58,855 bases of DNA, from positions 1 to 58,855 of the forward strand of contig QCNJ01000009.1 in assembly GCA_003213235.1 (NCBI GenBank), in the 5' to 3' direction. Positions 51,120 through 58,855 of the stretch are shown here, piece after piece. Within the stretch, counting starts at the first letter, position 1. Each line of letters starts with the position of its first letter. Made by a program: the position numbers and the translations under genes. The stretch is from Prochlorococcus sp. AG-424-P18 (GTDB taxonomy: Bacteria > Cyanobacteriota > Cyanobacteriia > PCC-6307 > Cyanobiaceae). The notes under the pieces are model-generated. The model searched no databases and was not told the DNA's origin. It saw only the letters and a list, made by a program, of their open reading frames with translations.

Positions 51120-51413
51120 ATGAAATTTAGCAAATATAATTTCTTTATTTTTGTAAATCTGATAATACTATTCAACTCCTTTAATAGTCATTGTTTAGCT
51201 CAAACGAAACAAAATTCAGTCATAAAATTATTTTGTCTTCAGAGTGTCAAAGAGGAGATGATAAAAGCAGAAATGGTATATAGTGAAGAAATTGCGAATG
51301 AAACTTGTGATTGTTACTACGAAACATTTATGCAAACTGCAAGTCATCAAGATGCAAAAACAAAATGTAAATTAAAAGCTAAAGAAAATTTAAATCATAA
51401 TAGAAAAATTTAA
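51120..51413 (+). CDS. secreted Cys-containing protein, 97 aa
   Basis: A signal peptide (residues 7-28, FFIFVNLIILFNSFNSHCLA) is followed by a helical domain with Cys in LFCLQSV, NETCDCYY and TKCKLKA, which may form two disulfides in the periplasm. No family recognised. It lies 9 bases after deaD and 11 before the ABC exporter, so it may be cotranscribed. Confidence 0.65.
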   Translation: MKFSKYNFFIFVNLIILFNSFNSHCLAQTKQNSVIKLFCLQSVKEEMIKAEMVYSEEIANETCDCYYETFMQTASHQDAKTKCKLKAKENLNHNRKI

Positions 51414-51424
51414 TCATTATTTTT

Positions 51425-53197
51425 ATGAGGTCTAAGAACAATCAAAATCCAATAATTAGACTTTATTTAAATCTGATTGAGGAAAGAAGGTTACTATTTT
51501 TTGCTTTTTTTAGTTCCATAATTAATAAAATATTAGATTTAGCTCCCCCTGTAATAATTGGTCTTGCAGTTGATATCGTTGTTAAGGAACAGAATTCATG
51601 GATTGCTGGTTTTGGACTAAAAGAAGTTCCAGCGCAATTGATTTTTCTTGCATTTGCTTCAGGAATAATTTGGTCTGGTGAATCCTCCTTTGAATATTTA
51701 TATTCGATTTTATGGAGAAATTTGGCTCAGCTATCGCAACATAAATTAAGAATAAAAGCTTATGAGCATATCCAGGAATTAGATATGGATTTTTTTGAAA
51801 ATGATAATACTGGAAGGCTATTATCTATTTTGAATGATGATATAAATCAACTCGAGAGATTTCTAGACCAAGGGGCTAATCAGATTATTCAGTTATTTAT
51901 AACTGTCTTAATAATTGGGGGCACTATGATTTTTGTCGCTCCAAAAATCGCTTTATTTGCTTTCTTTCCTATCCCAATTATATTTTTAGGATCAATTAAA
52001 TTTCAAAGGAAGCTTGCTCCAAAATACAGAGATGTTAGAAATAAAGCTGGACTGTTGGCATCAAGGCTTAATAATAATTTAAGTGGAATTCTAACCATAA
52101 AAAGTTTTACTAAAGAAAAATGGGAACTAAATAGATTAAATAAAGAAAGTCTCGATTATCAAAGAAGTAATAAAGCCGCAATAAAATTATCTTCTGCTTT
52201 TATCCCTCTTATAAGATTTGCAATTTTATTTGCATTTATAGCGATTCTTTTAATTGGAGGTTTCCAAACTTGGAATAAGACACTTGATGTAGGTACTTAC
52301 AGTTTTTTGGTTTTTATTACACAAAGACTATTATGGCCTTTAACTACTTTGGGGCATGTTTTAGATGATTTTCAGAGATCTATGGCTTCAATAGATAGAG
52401 TAATTGATCTCATAGATACTCCTATAAAAATAAAAGATGGAAAAGTAAAAATTGAACCTAAAGATATCAAAGGAGAAATTATTTTTAATAATGTAAATTT
52501 TAATTATCCTGGACGAGATTTAACTTTGAAAAACATAAATTTCAAAATTGAAAATAACTCAACATTGGGAATTGTTGGTTTAACAGGTTCTGGGAAAAGT
52601 ACAATAATAAAACTACTACTCAGAATTTATGATAGTAATAATGGGTCAATAACCTTAGATGGGGTTTCTATTAAAGAAATAAATTTGAGGGATTTAAGAA
52701 AGTGTATCTCTTTAGTAAGTCAAGAAACTTATTTATTTCATGGAAGTGTACAAGAAAATATTGCTTATGGCTCAATTAACCCAAGTCTTAAAAATATTAT
52801 TAAAGCTTCAAAGATTGCGGAAGCTCATAAATTTATTGAACGATTACCAGATGGTTATAAAACTATTGTAGGGGAAAGGGGCCAAAGGCTCTCAGGCGGT
52901 CAACGTCAAAGAATTGCCTTGGCGAGAGCTGTTTTAAAGGATGCTCCAATATTAATATTAGATGAAGCTACAGCTTCAGTTGATAATGAAACAGAGGCTT
53001 TAATTCAAAAATCGTTATCTAAGATCACAAAAGAAAGAACAACTATAGTAATAGCTCATAGATTAAGCACTATAAAAAATGCGGATAATATTGTAGTTAT
53101 TGATAAAGGTAAAATAGTTGAAAGCGGAAAACATGAAAAACTATTAGATCAGAACAAAATATATGCTGATTTGTGGAATGTTCAAGTAGGAATCTAG
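51425..53197 (+). CDS. ABC exporter, fused permease and ATPase, 590 aa
   Basis: Six membrane helices in residues 20-300 are followed by a nucleotide-binding domain with Walker A GLTGSGKST (about 383), signature LSGGQRQRIALARA (about 490), Walker B ILILDEATASVD and the H-loop AHRLST. This is a half-transporter of the MsbA/lipid or multidrug type, acting as a homodimer. The substrate cannot be told from sequence. Confidence 0.92.
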   Translation: MRSKNNQNPIIRLYLNLIEERRLLFFAFFSSIINKILDLAPPVIIGLAVDIVVKEQNSWIAGFGLKEVPAQLIFLAFASGIIWSGESSFEYLYSILWRNLAQLSQHKLRIKAYEHIQELDMDFFENDNTGRLLSILNDDINQLERFLDQGANQIIQLFITVLIIGGTMIFVAPKIALFAFFPIPIIFLGSIKFQRKLAPKYRDVRNKAGLLASRLNNNLSGILTIKSFTKEKWELNRLNKESLDYQRSNKAAIKLSSAFIPLIRFAILFAFIAILLIGGFQTWNKTLDVGTYSFLVFITQRLLWPLTTLGHVLDDFQRSMASIDRVIDLIDTPIKIKDGKVKIEPKDIKGEIIFNNVNFNYPGRDLTLKNINFKIENNSTLGIVGLTGSGKSTIIKLLLRIYDSNNGSITLDGVSIKEINLRDLRKCISLVSQETYLFHGSVQENIAYGSINPSLKNIIKASKIAEAHKFIERLPDGYKTIVGERGQRLSGGQRQRIALARAVLKDAPILILDEATASVDNETEALIQKSLSKITKERTTIVIAHRLSTIKNADNIVVIDKGKIVESGKHEKLLDQNKIYADLWNVQVGI

Positions 53198-53211
53198 TAT
53201 GAATTTCTAAA

Positions 53212-53769
53212 CTATATTAAGAAGTTAAATGATTTAATTACGTTACTAAACATACCGTCAACTTTATTCCACCTTTCTTCATTTGTTCCCACAGCGAAAG
53301 TGTAAAGTGTTCCTCTATCAATTACGACAGTAGCTAATTCATGTCTTGCTTGTTCATTTAAATTTAATTCATACTCTAAATCATAGAAAATATGATTAGA
53401 TGCCTCCCTCTTATTAGCATTTATAAGTTTTACCTCTCTACCTGAACCTTCTGGAGCAATGACTTTATCAATTAATGTTTGACCTACTTCACTTGGGCTT
53501 CCTAATTGCTCTAGTTGAACCTCTTTATTGACATCAGAAATAACTAAACTTAAGGTCTCATTACTATTTATTAAATCATGATAAATAATTTCAGGTCCTC
53601 CATCGACTTTTACTCTTGTCCATCCTGTTGGATACAAAAAGGCATATCTACCATCTGGACTTTGATAAGCTTCTAATCCCGCATTTAGTCCGCCACTACA
53701 AGCACTCAGTGTTAAGCACAAAAAAACTAAAAATAAATATTTGAAAGGGTTAAATTTAATATTTTTCAT
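53212..53769 (-). CDS. psbP: PsbP-like photosystem II protein (CyanoP), 185 aa
   Basis: A lipoprotein signal with lipobox LSAC (residues about 20-24) is followed by the PsbP core: YQSPDGRYAFLYPTGWTRVKVDGGPEIIYHDL, SLVISDVNK, LGSPSEVGQTLIDKV and a terminal VIKSFNFL. It would be attached to the thylakoid membrane on the lumen side and aid photosystem II assembly. It is convergent with the ABC exporter gene. Confidence 0.92.
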   Translation of the reverse strand: MKNIKFNPFKYLFLVFLCLTLSACSGGLNAGLEAYQSPDGRYAFLYPTGWTRVKVDGGPEIIYHDLINSNETLSLVISDVNKEVQLEQLGSPSEVGQTLIDKVIAPEGSGREVKLINANKREASNHIFYDLEYELNLNEQARHELATVVIDRGTLYTFAVGTNEERWNKVDGMFSNVIKSFNFLI

Positions 53770-53872
53770 TTTGTTTGAAATTACTAACTAAAAATATAAT
53801 AAGACATTAAAAGCAAACAATTATGGCAATTTAGAATTTTGCGTCTAAATTATCTCTAGAAATAGTTTAATT

Positions 53873-54472
53873 TTGATTACTTATACCAAACCACTTTCAA
53901 AATTAATCGGTCATTTTGAGAAATTCCCAGGGATTGGTCCAAGAACAGCGCAACGATTAGCCCTGTTTATTTTAAAACAACCTGAAAGTACAATAAGGGA
54001 ATTTTCAAAGGCCCTTTTAGAAGCACATAGTAATGTTGGCCGTTGCAAAAAATGTTTCAATTTGACTTCAGAAGATGAATGCGAAATTTGTAGAAATACT
54101 GAAAGAAATCAAAAACTAATCTGTGTAGTAGCAGAAACTAAAGATTTGCTTGCTTTGGAGCGAGCCAGAGAATTTAAAGGTGTTTACCATGTTATTGGTG
54201 GTTTAATATCCCCAATGGATTCTGTTGGCCCTGAACTCTTAGAAATAAGAAGCTTGGTAGAAAGAGTTAGTAAGACTGAAATAGATGAGATCATATTGGC
54301 ATTGACCCCAAGTGTTGAGGGAGATACAACAAGTCTTTATATTGGAAAATTGTTAGTCCCTTTTACTAAAGTTACGAGGATTGCATATGGGCTCCCAATG
54401 GGCAGTGAACTTGAATATGTGGACGAAGTTACGCTTGCAAGGGCCTTAGAAGGTAGAACAAAACTAAATTAG
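53873..54472 (+). CDS. recR: recombination mediator RecR, 199 aa
   Basis: It helps load RecA at gaps with RecF/RecO. Helix-hairpin-helix [20 protein letters not shown] (about 14-33), the four-Cys zinc finger [16 protein letters not shown] (about 58-73), and a Toprim domain with [13 protein letters not shown] and [19 protein letters not shown] are intact. The start is TTG at 53873 ([15 protein letters not shown]); no nearby ATG fits the family. Confidence 0.95.
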   Translation: MITYTKPLSKLIGHFEKFPGIGPRTAQRLALFILKQPESTIREFSKALLEAHSNVGRCKKCFNLTSEDECEICRNTERNQKLICVVAETKDLLALERAREFKGVYHVIGGLISPMDSVGPELLEIRSLVERVSKTEIDEIILALTPSVEGDTTSLYIGKLLVPFTKVTRIAYGLPMGSELEYVDEVTLARALEGRTKLN

Positions 54473-54475
54473 ACA

Positions 54476-55375
54476 ATGAGAGAAAATAATCTAATCAAGA
54501 AAGAAAAAATCTTAAGACTTCCCTCTTGGATTAAATTTCCTATTAGTAAAGCTTCAGAATTCGAAAAAATACAAAAACTCATTAAAAAATCAAATATTCA
54601 TACTATTTGTGAAGAAGCAAGATGTCCAAATAGAGCGGAATGTTATGCCTCAGGTACAGCCACCTTCTTACTGGGTGGATCGATATGTTCTCGTTCATGT
54701 GCTTTTTGTCAGGTAAATAAAGGTAGACCTAGTTCTATCAATATTGATGAATGTACTCAAGTCGCTGAAGCAGTGAAAGTACTAAATTTGAAATATGTTG
54801 TTTTGACATCTGTAGCTAGAGACGATCTCGCTGATCATGGTGCAAATTTATTTATATCTACAATTGATAAGATTAGAAAAATTGATTCAACAATTAAAAT
54901 TGAAGTTTTAACTCCTGATTTATGGGGTGGAGGCAAAAATCTTGATGAAACAAATAACCTTCAGACTGAGAGATTGAAGATGATTTTAGAAAAAGATCCA
55001 ATATGCTTTAATCATAATCTTGAAACTGTTGAAAGACTGCAAAAAGAAGTTAGGAGGGGTGCAAATTACAAAAAATCCCTTAGTTTACTAAAAAAGTCAA
55101 AGGATATTGCTCCTCATATTCAAACTAAATCAGGCATTATGTTAGGACTTGGGGAAACATTGGATGAAATAAAAAATACAATTTATGATCTTAAAAAAAT
55201 AGATTGTGATCAAATTACAATTGGCCAATATTTAAGGCCCTCATTCAATCATTTGGCAGTTAAGAAATATTGGGATCCATCAGAGTTTGAATATTTATAT
55301 CGCTTCTCTAAGGAATTAGGATTCAAAAAAGTAACTTCTGGCCCTTTAGTTAGAAGTAGTTATCACGCGGGTTAA
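54476..55375 (+). CDS. lipA: lipoyl synthase LipA, 299 aa
   Basis: A radical-SAM enzyme that inserts two sulfurs into octanoyl groups. It has the auxiliary cluster motif CEEARCPNRAEC (about 45-56), the radical-SAM motif CSRSCAFC (about 72-79) and a C-terminal serine ligand region (SGPLVRSSYHAG). It starts 3 bases after recR. Its last codon overlaps the convergent gene. Confidence 0.95.
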   Translation: MRENNLIKKEKILRLPSWIKFPISKASEFEKIQKLIKKSNIHTICEEARCPNRAECYASGTATFLLGGSICSRSCAFCQVNKGRPSSINIDECTQVAEAVKVLNLKYVVLTSVARDDLADHGANLFISTIDKIRKIDSTIKIEVLTPDLWGGGKNLDETNNLQTERLKMILEKDPICFNHNLETVERLQKEVRRGANYKKSLSLLKKSKDIAPHIQTKSGIMLGLGETLDEIKNTIYDLKKIDCDQITIGQYLRPSFNHLAVKKYWDPSEFEYLYRFSKELGFKKVTSGPLVRSSYHAG

Positions 55376-55872
55376 CTTTCTTCAATTAAAGAGAGTTTCT
55401 TTTCAAGTCTTTTCAATATGTAAATACATTCCCCGTTCATAAGTGTCCCTGCACCTCCCCAAACCAACCTTAATAAAAGATCTACTGGGCTAGAGCCAAC
55501 TTCTTTGACAATTTTGAATCCTATTAACTTGAAATACCTTACAAGTTTTTTACTATATCCTTCACTATCAAAAATAGCTAAAAGTCTTACTTTGTTGCTT
55601 GATTTTTTTTCAATTGCCCAAGCCATAGTTGTTGCCCATATTAATTCCGAAACAAAAGCAGGAGCTTTACTAAGGATTCTTAATGTATCAAGCTGAATAC
55701 CTTGTTTATTTAAATAAGTCCAACCTTTCATTTCCCCCCAAATCTTAATTATGTTATCTTTCTGTTCTGCAATCACGATTCTAAAGAAACATAATCCGAT
55801 AGTTTCTCTAACTTGAATTTTAATTAATAATCCAATGGAACCTGCTAATTTTTCTAATTCTTCAACTTTCAT
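55372..55872 (-). CDS. conserved hypothetical protein, 166 aa
   Basis: A mixed alpha/beta soluble protein with KGWTYLNKQGIQLDTLRIL, PAFVSELIWATTMAWAIEKK, RLLAIFDSEGYSKKLVRYFKLIGFKIVKE and a final GECIYILKRLEKKL. The middle resembles the cofactor-binding helix-strand region of acetyltransferase folds, but I am not confident. It is probably cotranscribed with trhO upstream, which ends 11 bases before. Confidence 0.6.
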   Translation of the reverse strand: MKVEELEKLAGSIGLLIKIQVRETIGLCFFRIVIAEQKDNIIKIWGEMKGWTYLNKQGIQLDTLRILSKAPAFVSELIWATTMAWAIEKKSSNKVRLLAIFDSEGYSKKLVRYFKLIGFKIVKEVGSSPVDLLLRLVWGGAGTLMNGECIYILKRLEKKLSLIEES

Positions 55873-55883
55873 GATTTTGAAAA

Positions 55884-56816
55884 TTAGTCCTTATAGCTTT
55901 TATGATTTTTCACTTTTGACCTATCGATTTGTTTTTGTCTTTCTTCAAACCTTTTCCTATCATCATCGCTGAATTGGTCTATGCAGAAATGACATTGGAT
56001 ACCCTTTCTATATTCTTTTCTTTCTTGATCTTGAATTGAAATTGGCATTCCACATGCATGACAAATCGAGTAAGAGCCTTTTTCTAAATCTTGATCTAAA
56101 GCAACTCTTTTATCAAAAACATAACATTCACCTTCAAATAAGTTTTTTTCTTTAGGTATATCGTCAAGGTATTGAAGGATACCCCCTTGTAGGTGATATA
56201 TATTTTCATAACCTTTTTTTTTCAGCAAACTAGTAGCTTTTTCACATCTTATCCCTCCGGTACAAAACATTGCTATATTTGTATTTTGTTTATTTTCTAA
56301 ATGGGTTCCTAAATGATCATCTACCCATTTGGGGAATTCGCTAAAGTTTCTTGTATTTGGGTTTATGGAGTTCTGAAATGTTCCTAAAGAAACCTCATAA
56401 TGATTTCGAGTATCAATGACTATTGTATTTTGATTTTTAATTAACTTATTCCAATCAGCTGAGTTAACATAAGTCCCATTATTTTCTGCAGGGTTTATTT
56501 CAGGGAAACCCATGGTAACTATTTCTTTTTTGATTTTTATTTTTAATTTTTTGAAGACTTTCTCTTTTGAAAAGTTTACTTTAAGGTTCAAATTTCTATT
56601 ACCTGCATATTTATTAAGTAAATTGATAACAAAATCAATTACATTTTCCTCGGCACAAATAGTTCCATTTATACCCTCACTTGCAAAAATTAACAAACCC
56701 GAAAGATCATTTACATTTTCGATTTCTAATAATTTATTTTTTAGATCAAGAATTAAGTTTTCTTGAAATGGGAAGAAAGAGTAAAGAGAAACTATTTTAT
56801 AATTTTTGGCTTTCAT
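55884..56816 (-). CDS. trhO: tRNA uridine-34 hydroxylase TrhO (rhodanese family), 310 aa
   Basis: Formerly UPF0176. An N-terminal acylphosphatase-like domain (about 1-95, with [14 protein letters not shown]) precedes a rhodanese domain with DTRNHYEV and the active-site loop [16 protein letters not shown] (catalytic Cys). A Cys-rich tail ([16 protein letters not shown]) could bind zinc. It hydroxylates U34 of tRNA using oxygen. Its ATG overlaps the stop of bioB. Confidence 0.92.
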   Translation of the reverse strand: MKAKNYKIVSLYSFFPFQENLILDLKNKLLEIENVNDLSGLLIFASEGINGTICAEENVIDFVINLLNKYAGNRNLNLKVNFSKEKVFKKLKIKIKKEIVTMGFPEINPAENNGTYVNSADWNKLIKNQNTIVIDTRNHYEVSLGTFQNSINPNTRNFSEFPKWVDDHLGTHLENKQNTNIAMFCTGGIRCEKATSLLKKKGYENIYHLQGGILQYLDDIPKEKNLFEGECYVFDKRVALDQDLEKGSYSICHACGMPISIQDQERKEYRKGIQCHFCIDQFSDDDRKRFEERQKQIDRSKVKNHKSYKD

Positions 56817-57820
56817 AAAGAAGATAATGTTTTTTCACTAGTTTCAAAATCTTTGTTAAATGATACTCCTACCTCTTTAAGAAGTTTTCTGTCTGATTGA
56901 AAAGATGGATTTGAAGTTGTGAGTAACTCATCTCCATAAAAAATTGAATTTGCACCACATTGAAAACATAAAATTTGGGCTTCTTTTGAAAGCTTTTCTC
57001 GCCCTGCACTTAATCTTATTTTACTTTTAGGCATAAGAATCCTCGCTGTAGCTATCATCCTTATCATTTCAATAGAATCAATTTCTTGATTATCTTCTAA
57101 ACCAGTACCTTCAATAGCTACTAATGAATTTACAGGAACACTTTCAGGGTGTGGATTCATGTTTGAAAGCACTTTCAAAAGTGATGCTCTATCGTCATTA
57201 GTTTCACCTAAACCTATTATCCCTCCACAACAAACATTTATTCCTGCATTTCTTACCCTTTTGATAGTATCAAGTCTGTCTTGATAAGTTCTTGTCGTAA
57301 TAATGTTTTTATAATGTTCAGGACTAGTATCAAGATTGTGGTTATACGCGGTTAAGCCTGCCTCAGCCAGTCTGGAAGCTTGCTCTTCTGTAAGCATACC
57401 AGCAGTAACGCATGCTTCCATCCCTAAATCTCTGACACCGCTAACCATCTCTAACATTGCATTAAAAGATTTCCCATCTCTAATTTCTCTCCACGCCCAA
57501 CCCATACAAAACCTATCTGCACCTTCATTTTTTGCTATTTGAGCTCTTGCTAAAACTTCTTCAACTTGAAATTGTGGATGACTTTTGATTTCGCTAGAAC
57601 TATAAATTGATTGGCTACAGTACGAACAATTTTCCTCACATCCACCAGTTTTTACGCTGAATAATGATGCTAATTGAATGTCGTATTTGTTAAATTTCCT
57701 GTGAATGGTTTGTGCTTCCCACATTAAATCAATAAGAGGCATATTAAGTATTTCCAATATCTCCTCTTTATTCCAATCGAACCTAATTTTTTTAAAAAAC
57801 TGATTATTCGAAATGGCCAT
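56813..57820 (-). CDS. bioB: biotin synthase BioB, 335 aa
   Basis: A radical-SAM enzyme converting dethiobiotin to biotin. The cluster motif is [13 protein letters not shown] (about 58-70), followed by [38 protein letters not shown] and [14 protein letters not shown] with the [2Fe-2S] ligands. Full length. It lies 6 bases downstream of uppS and overlaps trhO by 4 bases, so the three are one transcript. Confidence 0.96.
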   Translation of the reverse strand: MAISNNQFFKKIRFDWNKEEILEILNMPLIDLMWEAQTIHRKFNKYDIQLASLFSVKTGGCEENCSYCSQSIYSSSEIKSHPQFQVEEVLARAQIAKNEGADRFCMGWAWREIRDGKSFNAMLEMVSGVRDLGMEACVTAGMLTEEQASRLAEAGLTAYNHNLDTSPEHYKNIITTRTYQDRLDTIKRVRNAGINVCCGGIIGLGETNDDRASLLKVLSNMNPHPESVPVNSLVAIEGTGLEDNQEIDSIEMIRMIATARILMPKSKIRLSAGREKLSKEAQILCFQCGANSIFYGDELLTTSNPSFQSDRKLLKEVGVSFNKDFETSEKTLSSL

Positions 57821-57826
57821 TTTTTA

Positions 57827-58630
57827 TTACGAAAAATATTGAGAATCTTCAAAAGATTCATTTGGTAATGATTCTATACCGCCGAAACGTCTATTTCTTG
57901 ATTGGTAATCAATTATTGCTTTAAGAAATTCATGCTCATTAAACTCTGGCCAAAGTACGTCAGATATATAAATTTCTGAATATGCTAATTGCCATAATAA
58001 AAAATTACTTATTCTTTTTTCGCCACTTGTTCTTATTAGTAATTCTGGATCCTTTATCCCTCCAGTTAATAGCTCTGAATTAAATAATTCTTCATTGATT
58101 TCACTTGGTTTTATTTCCCCAGCAGAAGATTTTAATGCTAGTTCTTTTGCAACTTTTACTATTTCTTGTCTACCTCCGTAATTAACACAAACATTGAATA
58201 AAAATTTATTGTTATTTTTAGTAAGTGATTCAGAACTAGAGATTATTTCTTTTAAATTTTTTGGGAAAGGAGTTAAATCTCCAATAAATTTTATTTTTGT
58301 TGATTCTTCATGTATCTCTTGAATTTCGTTTTTTAAAACTTCGCTAAAAAGATTTATAAGAAAATCAACTTCTTTTGTTGGTCTTGTCCAATTCTCAGTA
58401 GAAAAAGCATAAACAGTAATTTCTTTACATCCTAAATTTTTTGCAGCTTTGAGAATTTTTTTTAATACACTAACGCCCTGTTTATGTCCAAATGATCGAG
58501 GTAAACCTTTTCTAGTTGCCCATCTCCCATTGCCGTCCATAATTATTGCTACATGTTTGGGCAATTTTTGCTTATCTATTTTCATTAATAAGGCACTAGT
58601 TTTATCGTCGATTACTTTTTCTAAACTCAT
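57827..58630 (-). CDS. uppS: undecaprenyl diphosphate synthase UppS, 267 aa
   Basis: A cis-prenyltransferase that makes the lipid carrier for peptidoglycan and other glycans. It has IIMDGNGRWATRKGLPRSFGH (catalytic Asp in MDGNGRW, about 30-36), VYAFSTENW, LFNVCVNYGGRQEIV, DPELLIRTSGEKRISNFLLW and ELLWPEF-like SDVLWPEF. The 28-residue N-terminal extension is slightly long. It follows the partial gene at the window edge by 3 bases. Confidence 0.95.
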   Translation of the reverse strand: MSLEKVIDDKTSALLMKIDKQKLPKHVAIIMDGNGRWATRKGLPRSFGHKQGVSVLKKILKAAKNLGCKEITVYAFSTENWTRPTKEVDFLINLFSEVLKNEIQEIHEESTKIKFIGDLTPFPKNLKEIISSSESLTKNNNKFLFNVCVNYGGRQEIVKVAKELALKSSAGEIKPSEINEELFNSELLTGGIKDPELLIRTSGEKRISNFLLWQLAYSEIYISDVLWPEFNEHEFLKAIIDYQSRNRRFGGIESLPNESFEDSQYFS

Positions 58631-58633
58631 TAG

Positions 58634-58855
58634 TTAATCCTTTTTGTTAATAAAAATTTCTGAATTTTCTGGCTCTTTTTTATTAATATCACTGATGATA
58701 TTATCACCTGAGTCTGTCTTTTGAGATAAGACATTTTTACTTAATGATGCTTTATTTGCTCCCATAGAGTTTTGATTACCAATCAATTTTGCAAGAAGTT
58801 CTTGTAACCTGCTGCTGGTTATTGGCCTTTCGAGTTTGCCTTGGCTCGCTAATGA
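58634..58855 (-). CDS. C-terminal part of an unidentified protein
   Basis: The last 73 codons of a gene that begins beyond the window. It reads SLASQGKLERPITSSRLQEL and then a polar, disordered tail rich in Ser, Asn, Lys and Asp, ending NKKD. It directly precedes uppS, the place where picocyanobacteria often carry a CdaA-type diadenylate cyclase gene. That identity is a guess from context, since no catalytic motif lies in this part. Confidence 0.6.
   Translation of the reverse strand, partial: SLASQGKLERPITSSRLQELLAKLIGNQNSMGANKASLSKNVLSQKTDSGDNIISDINKKEPENSEIFINKKD

Overview
The window is chromosomal DNA of a high-light-adapted Prochlorococcus. The grounds are its very AT-rich and compact sequence, single-helix high-light-inducible (hli) genes, SLH/OprB-type porins, a psbY-trmFO-crtH block, ycf54, a CyanoP-type psbP, and a phosphate/arsenate island of the kind known from strains such as MED4. 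No rRNA, CRISPR array, transposase or integrase was found.

Layout. (1) 1-2750: an hli operon and small membrane peptides on the minus strand, joined by TAATG/ATGA stop-start overlaps and preceded by an HLR1-type RpaB site, then a clpS operon. (2) 2750-9300: an accessory zone of microproteins, two secreted hydrolase-like proteins, an HNH protein, gene fragments and unusual hairpins. (3) 9400-26300: the nutrient island. It holds a large secreted protein (possibly PhoX-like), the CRP-type regulator ptrA, phoB-phoR, a phytase-like secreted enzyme, a phoE-type porin, pstS, and then chrA-arsJ-gap1 divergent from arsR. Tandem Pho-box-like repeats (8 bp, 3 bp spacer, 8 bp) lie upstream of the large secreted gene, ptrA, the phytase-like gene and the porin/pstS pair. 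A perfect 24-bp palindrome lies between gap1 and arsR. (4) 26300-32300: small accessory proteins ending at tRNA-Pro(TGG), then apt, a second porin without an SLH domain, a duplicate hli and tRNA-Lys(TTT). (5) 32400-58855: core genome with psbY, trmFO, crtH, an atypical response regulator, grxD-bolA, plsC, pdxJ, ycf54, recC/recB/recD, a DEAD-box helicase, an ABC exporter, psbP, recR, lipA, trhO, bioB and uppS.

How the genes work together. The Pho genes sense phosphate (PhoR/PhoB), pass phosphate or its esters through the outer membrane (porin), release phosphate from esters (phytase-like enzyme and the candidate PhoX) and bind it in the periplasm (PstS). The adjacent GAPDH-ArsJ pair would detoxify arsenate, which enters by the same route. 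The hli genes protect the photosynthetic membranes.

Most unusual signals. (a) Two intergenic hairpins display an 18-nt loop containing GTGTGAGGA. The same motif overlaps the ribosome-binding site of the second porin and is complementary to the core motif of the cyanobacterial sRNA Yfr1, so they are candidate Yfr1 decoys or a new small-RNA family. (b) A 39-bp element with a palindrome is conserved upstream of two paralogous microprotein genes. (c) recD has an apparent frame break exactly at an A AAA AAC slippery heptamer. (d) A TAAATGAAACGCTT stop-start module recurs in front of unrelated or decayed genes.
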